This document shows, piece by piece, positions 56,301 through 64,000 of a stretch of 64,000 bases of DNA (the first letter of the stretch is position 1; each line of letters begins with the position of its first letter). The notes below the pieces were generated by a model. It had not been told where the DNA came from. It searched no databases and saw only the letters and a program-made list of their open reading frames with translations. The position numbers and the translations under genes were made by a program. Source of the DNA: Thelonectria olida (Eukaryota > Ascomycota > Sordariomycetes > Hypocreales > Nectriaceae); the NCBI GenBank assembly GCA_020736575.1, contig JAGPYM010000003.1, positions 2,852,001 to 2,916,000 on the forward strand, given 5' to 3'.

Positions 56301-57073
56301 CACGTTCTTGTTCACTGGACCATTCCAAATCTCGGCCCTGGCGGATGAGATCCTTTGCCCAGAGATACACACCAGAAGCAATGCAAAAGGCCAATGGAAT
56401 GAGACCAAGCAGGTGGCCGCCGAAGATTCTTCCAAGGAAGACAACGGCGATGAAGATACCAACACACAGGAAATTGGCACGCTGCTCGAGGATTTCAAAC
56501 ATGGGCTCGTAGCTGACCGACGGCGTCTTGTAGAAGAGGATCGACGTCTTTTCGCTTCGAATAGGAACGTCCGAGGTGGCACCCTCCTGAACTGGATCGG
56601 GAGGGGCGGTGACATCTTGGGCATGGCGGTATTCCTCGCCTTTTTGCTTGGACGAGGTTGAGATGGTAGATGGCTTCCCAAGGTTCTCATTGGGAACGGA
56701 CAGCTGCGTATGAGATGTGGTTAGTCGTGGCCCTCCAAGTCTGGGTTCCCTTTGTACCAGAAGCGCTCACCTTTGGATTTTCCACTGCCTCTTCAAAGTC
56801 GAGGTCTGTGTCTCGAATGTGAATATCTGCTCCAGTGACGGGATCGCGAACTTTGCGATAATCCTTCTTTATGATGGGGTCATTGGTGTGGTCCTGGACC
56901 TCGGCGCCACCAGACTTCGCAGCCTTCTTGTTCTGCTTCAAATCGGCATCGATGGCGGCGTCACGGTCCTTTTTGTCTCGGTCAAGCTGCTGGACGAATT
57001 CCTGAATGTTGGGGACGCGATGCCGACCGCTGTAGTGCTGGCCCGAGGGCACAACGGTTTCCTGATTGTCCAT
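53314..57073 (-). CDS. C2-domain membrane contact protein, Mug190/tricalbin type
   Basis: Three exons: 56771-57073, 56189-56703 and 53314-56137, 1213 aa. About 165 disordered residues come first, then a membrane hairpin (FLCVGIFIAVVFLGRIFGG.. LIPLAFCIASGVYLW, residues about 180-216), an SMP-like region (about 240-460), a first C2 domain near 485-600 (FIRIHKAVGL, GGSDPYITI) and a second near 685-830 (LSVVVHQIVGLELA). The acidic C-terminus holds a run of Asp/Glu and ends with a basic KYKDYRERSRDLHRKHR stretch. Fungal Mug190 and tricalbins tether the ER to the plasma membrane and move lipids. The assignment is by architecture. Confidence 0.85.
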
Positions 57074-57977
57074 AATGGTGTAAGTCGGCTCGCGACGATG
57101 GAGCCAACTTCAACGAGGGGCAGTGAGGGTGAGGAGAGAGTGAGAGGAGGGAGAAAGGGGTCCATGTGAGAAACAAAGAAGAAATAATGACTTGAACTGC
57201 CACAGCCATAGTGTCATCATAACAAGCGCGCAAGCTTGCAAGAGGACAAGAACGAAGGCAACAAACAAGCTGTGAGGTCGATGACGTCGATTATTATCGA
57301 TCTCCATCACAATCAGGCAAGAACCAGCTGAAGCTGCAGCTGCGAAAGGATGCGCTAAACCAGTCGCGGCATGATCATCGGCGATGAAGCTCCGGGGCGG
57401 AAGCTTTAGTGGGCATTAGCGGGGAGCTCGCCAACGGGTCGCTAATCTTCAGCGCACCCGACCTTCAGCTTGGCGGTCCCAACCTCAGTGAAACTCACCG
57501 ACGACGGATACATGCAACTCAGATTTGGATGATGTCACGGGCAGACAACAACCACAAACTGGACCATTGATAGAAAAGATTTAACCCTAAAACACCTGCT
57601 GGCGTCATTCTGGGTACCTACGGATAGGTAGATTAATCTTCCAGCTCGGCTCATCCAAGACCAAAACCCACGCTCCCCCTCAACTCCCCCGATGATGTAC
57701 TGTAGCTTAGCTCGCTTGTCACCCTCGACCATCTGATGGAATGGATGCGTACGTAGATGGCTTGTCCTATTCATCTCACCCCTGTCCGCCAGGTTCTCAC
57801 ATTGACAAACGCGCGTTGATCCCACAACTTTGTTTTGATTACTTCAAGTCGAATTGATCCTTTGTCCAACTTTCCCGCCATCCGCCTGCTCCCCAACACC
57901 CCCCGCACCACCAACTACGAGAGAAATCATGCCATTTGCCATGGACCAGACGTGTTCTGTGCCTACGTCTCTCATCA
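57074..57977. other. Intergenic region, nothing recognised
   Basis: About 900 bp upstream of the C2-domain gene and downstream of the GFA-like gene. No supported frame. Confidence 0.55.
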
Positions 57978-58573
57978 TCAAGCACTAGACGAAACATGCT
58001 CCTCGCCAGTCGCCCCGTTGACCTGCTTTCCCGAGAGGTCTCCCGCAGGCTTCATCTTTTGCACTCCGTCAAACTTGTCGTACTTGAGCGAGTCCAAGTC
58101 AATATCGCTGAACTGGCGGACCTGCATCATCCACCCACCATCAAATCAGCCGCTATTCAACCAAGGTAAATTCTCATCGGAAAACACTTACACTGATTCC
58201 ATATCGCTTGGGATCCGCCTTCCAAAAGTCAATTCCAATGCTCACTCCGCACCGCGGACAAAACATGTGATCCCGCGTCTTGGTGTTGAACTGGTACCGG
58301 CCTACCCGCTTCTCGGAGCCGTGGTGCCAGGTCACATTCTCATAAGTCGGATCTAGACAAAATCAGGCACTGTTAAGCCCAGAACAACCGGGTTGGATCT
58401 CATCTCGTACAAACAAGGAGGTAGCCCGCACGGTGACAGATGGAGCAGTTGCACTGCGTAACTTCGTGCTCAGGAAACGGCGGCGAGAGTGTGATGGACA
58501 GGCTAATGAAGCCGCAATGACACCCAGCTTCGTAGCTTTGGGAGGGCTTGGTCTCAGAATCGGATTCGGCCAT
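57978..58573 (-). CDS. GFA/CENP-V-like zinc-binding protein
   Basis: Three exons: 58411-58573, 58192-58352 and 57978-58121, 155 aa. The zinc ligands of the glutathione-dependent formaldehyde-activating (GFA) fold are all present: CHCG, CNCSICH and CPRCG. The conserved GYLLV and YQFNTK segments surround the second and third groups. Fungal members of this family are abundant and their substrates mostly unknown; some act with glutathione adducts. The tail KYDKFDGVQKMKPAG is short and polar. Confidence 0.88.
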
Positions 58574-59244
58574 GTTAGTATAGGTAGGTAACGAAGAATG
58601 TTGAGTGTTGACAGGTTCACTAAAACAAAGCAAGCGTGGTGATATGAGCAAGTTAACCTGAATCTCAATTTATAGCACGCAGTGGAACATCTCCCTATCT
58701 ATATATTGTTACACTCCATGCTCGTCCGATGCGAATATTCTCGTCTGAGTTGCCAAAACGAGGAGCCCTCCGAAAACTCCGCCCGAAACTCCTCCCGAGA
58801 CGTCTCGGGTAGCTCATCCGATCGGGGCTCTTCAGCCACTTTCGTCGTTTCAGGCCCAAGGCCAGGTCACCCAGCAAGACGGGAAAGGCTGGAGGGTATG
58901 TTCTGCATGGGTTCTGCGCCAGAAATCTATTCATAGCTTCTTTGCCTGTCAGTTTAATCAGACAGGCCATCGATACTAGCCCGCCTTATCGTTTCCCCTC
59001 GCCGTGAGTGTGATTGAACCCTTGCCGAAGGATTGCTGCGCCACCGGCCAGGATAATCAGTACATATTATTCGAGCTATTCACCCAATGGAACGCAAGTG
59101 GTGATATCGGAGTATTCTAGATAAACAAGCAACGCTGTATTGAAGTTGGCATGGATGAACACGGCTTGGTCGAGCCCACCATTCCGTAACCTATCTCTGC
59201 AGATCAACCCGCTATTGAGAAGACAATAACGCACGGCCCACACC
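58574..59244. other. Intergenic region, nothing recognised
   Basis: About 670 bp upstream of the GFA-like gene and downstream of the DUF3669 pseudogene. The 91-codon minus-strand frame at 58695-58970 has no domain. Confidence 0.5.
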
Positions 59245-60245
59245 TTAGGGAATAAAAAAGCCGGTAAAGATGTCTATGACGAGTTCAGGCAAGTCTTTGA
59301 TAGCATCATCTTCCTTTTGCTCGGATAAAAAGGCCTTACTCCTTTCCAAGTAATGGCTCTGAAACGACTGCCATAGCTCCTCAACTTCTTCATCCGAGCT
59401 CAGAGGTCGAGGAATGAACAGACGGTTGCCCCAGAGGCACTGAGCAGCAATCTCAGCCGCACCCTCATCCATCGACAGCCTTTGGCACTGGTCAAAATCT
59501 AGTGCCCAGAGTCTATGGTCACCAAGCGGGCTATCTTCGTCCACGAAAGAAGGCAGCCTGGGGTCACCTAGTCGCGGAAGGCCCAAGACGAAATCGACCC
59601 TTTTGGCATCAATGCGGGCGACCCAGTGGAAAAAGGCGAGTGTCTCGGCCATGAGGAGTACCTATACATCAGGATCAACGCCCGCCTGTCCCATCATGTC
59701 GAAGCGGAGAATAAAGTCGCACTGGCTGCCGTCTAGTCTGGAGTTGTTCATCGGGCTGGTTTTGCCAAAGTATGGGCGGATCAGGTAATGTGCCTCTTCG
59801 TGGTCCTCCAAGGGTATGTCCTCGGTAAACGCATCCTCGTCGATGATATCCGTCACGCACTGCCTCAAGTCATATGGGATGGGGCAGATCTTTTCGAGGA
59901 TCAACGCCTTGCAAGGCGAGATCTTGGTCGCAAATCGAGGCAACATGGTTTTCCAGTGCTCCGAAGTTGGCGAGAGGAACGCACACATTGTGGGAATGTT
60001 GATGTTGAGGGCCATTTTCGGGTGTTTTTTATTGTCTGCATGAGGTGTTCATAGATAGAATATTCTTTTTCTAATGACATGTATGAGAGTCGCCGTTCCG
60101 TCTTGACGACAAACCGAGGGGGGTCGCCGCTGGTCGTGAACTCGGTCTGCCAAACTTCTCCGCAGAGTCCGTAACCAATCATTACCAGGTCGCCATTGTC
60201 GGGATCTTTGGTGGCCAGTTCGCTGATGAATGCGTCGTAAATCAT
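59245..60245 (-). pseudogene. DUF3669-domain protein gene, disrupted
   Basis: Three frame segments together spell a DUF3669 protein: GYGLCGEVWQTEF (start 60245), then SPCKALILEKICPIPYD and YLIRPYFGKTS, then MAETLAFFHWVARIDAKRV and WALDFDQCQRLSMDEGAAE. Two lesions separate them. Near 60020-60035 the frame shifts by one base in an A-rich stretch; one more A would restore the family-like continuation. At about 59672 an in-frame TAG stands where the family has a Tyr shortly before the MAE motif. No GT-AG intron bridges either site. DUF3669 proteins are numerous in filamentous fungi and their function is unknown. The frameshift alone could be a sequencing error; the stop makes decay more likely. 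Confidence 0.75.
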
Positions 60246-60867
60246 TATCGATGTTGGGATATTGAGATGGGATCCAATTGTGTTGCTTGAAAGAATGTGA
60301 ATGTGAAGTGGATGAAGTTGGAAGACTTGGAACTAAGTCTCGTTCGTGCCCGGGCAGTTCTCAGTCTTTCTGAGTACCTACGGTGTTAGCTACATGGCAA
60401 GAGCGTTTCATCTCATCGAGGCATCTGGACTGAATGTCCTTCGAGACAGCGCTTGCCAACCCAAAGTCAAGAGATTGCCGTGCCATGTGCGCTAATGCCG
60501 AGTTTCTAGATTTGTCGAGGTAGGTAGGTACCTACCTACCTACGCAACTGAGGTATTCACTGGCAGCTAACACCTTCCTATAGTTCATCTTCTGCACGTG
60601 CAATATAGGTACTATATCTGCTGCAAGGCAAGAGCTTCGTAGACTGTTATCGCTCTGGCCAAGCTCCCAAGGTGCATATATCCGTACATCCGCCCTGCAG
60701 CCCCCCCTCAATTCATGAGCATCAAGACAGGTCGTGACCTTGATCAGCTCGTCGTCGTGGTGCTTACAAATTCAAGGAGTCGACATCAGATCGAATTCAA
60801 CTACAAAAGCCAACAATTCTGATTCTACAGCAACGATACTGCGAGCTGCCTTACCTATCTAACCACC
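60246..60867. other. Divergent upstream region with GGTA palindrome
   Basis: About 620 bp between the pseudogene and the NmrA-like gene. Contains a 24-base GGTA/TACC palindrome. No gene. Confidence 0.55.
60518..60541. repeat. Perfect palindrome of AGGT/ACCT units
   Basis: Three AGGT units followed directly by three ACCT units form a 24-base perfect inverted repeat without spacer. Shorter AGGTAGGT tracts recur in other intergenic parts of the window (near 57625, 58585 and 62098). Confidence 0.8.
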
Positions 60868-62053
60868 ATGACATCCGCACAACCTGCTCGCACAATCGTT
60901 GTCTTGGGGGCAACGGGAAACCAAGGACGAGGCGTTGTTCGTGCTCTCCTCGAGAAGTCGTCTCCGTCATTTGACGTCCGCGCCATCACCCGGGACATTG
61001 AGAGCCCAGCGGCTCAGCGCCTTCGAGACGACTTTCAGTCCGGCGGCGGCGGAAGGCTCACTCTCGCCAAGGGTAATATCTACGACGTTGACAGCCTGCG
61101 ACAGGCCTTCAAGAGCGCATACGGTGTCTTTTCCGTTACGCATAACCGATTGCCCGGCAAAACCATCGACACTGAAGACCAGTTGCGGCACGAACTAGAT
61201 GCAGGTCGTAACATTGTCGAGGCTGCGGAATACTGCAAGGTCCAACACTTTGTCATGAGCAGTCTCCCAAACCTAACAACAGCAAGTGGCGGCGTCTTTC
61301 CCAAGGTCTTTCATTTTGACTACAAGCACGAGATTGAGCAGTTGGCCCGAAAGCGTCTGCCAGCTGTCACGGCTTTGCTTCCAGGCATCTTCCACCTTTC
61401 TCCGCCGAGCCCGTGAACGCCTTCTCTAACGATTACTTTCAGGCTTGTTCTACACAAACATGTTGTGGTCGCAATACTGTCGACGAGAAGGTCTGTGCCC
61501 CGCTAAACCCCAATTTCCAAGTATATCAAGTTGACTGATGGTCGCAGAAGATGGCACTGTCCGATTTTGCGCGCCAGTTGCCGGTGATACACTTGCCGAC
61601 TGGGTTGACCCAGGACATGACATTGGCGTCTTTGCCAGCGGTAGGTACTCGTTGTTTTGATCCATGCCACAACTACTGACCATGCGAATCGTGAAACCAA
61701 CAGAGGCCTTTACTGCTGGGCCTGGAAAGACAGGTTCCAAGACATATCCCGTTGTTGGCCCCAAAATACCCTTCTCTGAGTTTGCAAAAGTGTTCTCAAA
61801 GGTGACTTCAAAGCCTTCACGATTTGAATCGACTACGATTGACGAATGGGGCTCTGTTGTGGCGGCGACTGTTGGAAAAGGGTACGAAGAGGACATTAGG
61901 CAGATGATGCAATGGATTGCTGTGGCTCCAAATGACAAGATTTGCTATGGAACGATGAGCCCCGAGGATGATACCTCATGGGAAGATCTCGGTGTCCGGG
62001 CAAGTACATTTGAGGAATGGCTGGCGAGGTCAAAATGGGAGGGACCAAATTGA
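60868..62053 (+). CDS. NmrA-like NAD(P)-binding family protein
   Basis: Four exons: 60868-61384, 61443-61490, 61548-61640 and 61704-62053, 335 aa. N-terminal Rossmann motif VVLGATGNQGRGVVRALL, then FSVTH and a degenerate active site (HFVMSSLPNL rather than YxxxK), as in NmrA/HSCARG redox-sensing or regulatory proteins. The second exon supplies LFYTNMLWSQYC. The first intron (61385-61442) fits only with a GC donor (CCAG|GCATCT) and an AG acceptor after a CTAAC branch site; it then gives an exact join. The others are GT-AG. The role is probably a metabolic sensor or reductase; no partner is evident. Confidence 0.85.
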
Positions 62054-62191
62054 ACCGAATCGTTATGTCTAGGCTAGTAATATGCCTTCTATGTCTACCT
62101 ACCTAGGCAGCGTAGTCTTCCCCCCGGCCCGGCTCATATAGCCCATGACTGGCGATGAGTCTTCTATCGCAACAATGACCAACAGCCAGGT

Positions 62192-63902
62192 TTACTCATC
62201 TCGTACCTCGAACTGGAGGAACTCAACAGGGGTCGACTCGGCTCCCTCTTCGGAGGCGTGAGCAAAAATACCAAACATAGGACCAGTCATCTCGCGAGCG
62301 GTGATTTGCCATGCTTGGAGAGAGCCCATCTCAAACCAACCACCACCATCCTTCTCTGATACAGTATCTGATCTTGTGTTGACTAGGAAGACCCATTTCG
62401 TTGGAAAGGAGACGACCTTGAATCGCACTTGTTGAGCATCCGAGGCAACAGGAGCCCCAGTTGAAATGGTCGTGTCATTATCGAAAGTAACGACACGGAG
62501 GGAAATAAGCCTGGTACTTGAATCAAAGTTGAGGGATGCATAGCGTAGATGATCTTTGTAGAGAGCTAGGCCGGCATGCGTGCACTTCTTCAGACCGGCA
62601 GTGGCTAGTGATGCAGTTGCAACAGACGTCAAGGTCCTTTGCCGTCTGCCCAAAAACGTGCTGGTGTCTGTAGGTGTTGATAGAGTATTCCGACTCGGCA
62701 ATAGTGCAATCTTGCACTGTCCCTTTTCTGAAATTTGGTATCTGGAGAGATCCGGAGTTCTAATGTAAACATTTCCAACGCTGGGAGGCGTGCGGATATT
62801 TGCTGCTGTTCCGTTGAGTGCAGCAGTAGTCGGGCCGTCAGGCAGTTGGACAGGAGGTGCCGTAAACTTCATTTTGGGCTGGAGAATCTTGGGCCATCCT
62901 CCTTCGGGCCACTCGACGGCAGTCAAGAAGCTCTCTCGGCCCAGAGGAGACACGAAGTTCTCTTTGCCCAGAGGCTCACCTTCATTCTCGTTTCGCACTG
63001 CCAATGCTACTGCCCACCACTGACCAGAGCCATCCTGGAATAATTCTCCGTGGCCCGTATTTTGAATGTATTCGCTGGTTCCGTCTGCTGTAAGAATGGG
63101 ATTGCTTTCATAGTCCTCGTACGGGCCCCAGATATTCTCTGACCGAGAAATGCTGAGCATGTGGTGTTCAAAAGTGCCGCCTTCAGCGACTAAGAGGTAA
63201 TACCATTTGCCAATCTTGTAGATGTGCGGTCCTTCGGTGTCGTAACGAGCATGACCACCCCAAATCTCTCGCTCCTCCGACAGCCGTTTGCCTGTCTCAA
63301 CATCAATCTCAAATTGCTTGATAGTGCAACTTGGCTGTTTTTTCCGGTCAATCGCGTAGCATCCCTGGAAGTACACGCGGTCGTCGTCGTCGTCAAAGAA
63401 GAGACTTGGATCGATCCCGTGAAAGGGTATGTATATTGGATCGCTCCATTTCCCAGCCCAAATGTCCGTTGTCCATAGAATGAAGTTTTGCATCTCATAG
63501 GGCTCTTTCATCTCGAGGAAATTCGTACAGATGATATAAAACCTCCCTTTATGGTGACGAATGGTAGGCGCGAAAAGGCCTCCAGCTCCCACCATGAAGT
63601 GGCCTGTATCCAGAGGCGATTTGGCCATGCTGGCGCCTCGAAGGCTCAACTGCTCTGGGCGGTTGATTGCATTGCCTGGGCATGGGTGTTAATAAGCTGT
63701 ATCATTCCAGGGCTGGGGAACACATACCAATATGAGTCCATTCGCGCAGGTCTCTAGATGCGTAAATTGGCAGACCAGGGAAAATGTGGAAGGAAGAATT
63801 GGCGAGGTAGAAAATGCCGTCGACGAATACAACCGAAGGATCTGGAGAAAATCCTGGCACAATCGGGTTGCGGTACTCGACCGCCTCAACTCTGCCGTTC
63901 AT
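62192..63902 (-). CDS. Glycoside hydrolase family 43 (beta-xylosidase/arabinofuranosidase type)
   Basis: Two exons: 63728-63902 and 62192-63675 (52 bp intron), 552 aa. A five-bladed propeller domain with the GH43 acidic residues: the catalytic base in NPIVPGFSPDPSV, the middle Asp in HGIDPSLFFDDDDD and the catalytic acid in YDTEGPHIYKIGKWYY. A C-terminal beta-sandwich (about residues 350-550) ends with FGIFAHASEEG, as in the two-domain beta-xylosidases. It hydrolyses terminal xylose or arabinose from hemicellulose fragments. No signal peptide precedes the catalytic domain, so it is predicted intracellular and would act on imported oligosaccharides. Confidence 0.92.
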
Positions 63903-64000
63903 GATTGCAAGAGCCTAATGAGAATAATAGACAAGGAAGAGCGTGTGAGGACATGTTGAAAGCCGGCATGAATCGGTTAGTCGCTTATAAGGTGACCGAT

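Overview
The window is nuclear DNA of a filamentous ascomycete, most likely a Sordariomycete. This rests on short spliceosomal introns (about 45-190 bp with CTAAC/CTGAC branch sites), proteins built only after splicing, an NRC-2 type AGC kinase, a LaeA-like methyltransferase, Zn2Cys6 and bZIP/DUF3425 regulators, a PDR-type ABC transporter and an intron-bearing tRNA-Ala. Genes lie on both strands with ordinary intergenic gaps. I see no operons, phage, CRISPR arrays or complete transposons. Exon boundaries were read by eye from splice consensus, frame continuity and family knowledge.

Layout. 1-1872 (-): 5' part of an NRC-2/flippase-type kinase, cut by the window edge. 4866-5940 (-): bZIP/DUF3425 regulator. 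6437-7432 (+): short-chain dehydrogenase. 7639-9106 (+): unrecognised protein with a possible zinc knuckle. 10266-11421 (+): LaeA-like methyltransferase. 13079-14635 (+): arrestin-like adaptor. 16023-17272 (-): extended SDR reductase. 17621-19237 (-): secreted C69-type hydrolase, divergent from a PhzF-like protein at 19938-20981 (+). 21185-21255 (-): tRNA-Arg(ACG). 21920-24804 (-): ADE4 amidophosphoribosyltransferase in 19 exons. 25619-31739: carbon-nitrogen hydrolase (+), amino acid/GABA-type permease (-) and Zn2Cys6 regulator (-), a plausible small catabolic module. 32041-34923 (-): large AAA ATPase. 35884-39698 (-): copper P1B-ATPase with a very cysteine-rich N-terminus. 40153-41128 (-): pyrroline-5-carboxylate reductase. 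41377-42020 (-): small secreted protein. 42605-42694 (-): tRNA-Ala(AGC) with intron. 42928-44007 (-): AT-hook/C2H2 protein. 44351-46393 (-): amidase. 48083-52920 (+): PDR ABC transporter. 53314-57073 (-): C2-domain membrane protein of the Mug190/tricalbin type. 57978-58573 (-): GFA/CENP-V-like zinc protein. 59245-60245 (-): DUF3669 pseudogene. 60868-62053 (+): NmrA-like protein. 62192-63902 (-): GH43 glycoside hydrolase.

How the genes relate. Most are independent housekeeping or accessory genes: purine and proline synthesis, copper export, lipid-transfer/ER contact, signalling and drug efflux. The one functionally coherent neighbourhood is hydrolase + permease + regulator at 25.6-31.7 kb. I found no convincing new multi-gene system.

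The most unusual signals concern gene structure and key residues. ADE4 has 18 introns, one needing a GC-AG junction and one lacking any usable AG that keeps a universal motif. The NmrA-like gene also needs a GC-AG intron. The C69 hydrolase has serine where the family has its nucleophilic cysteine. The DUF3669 gene carries a frameshift and an in-frame stop.
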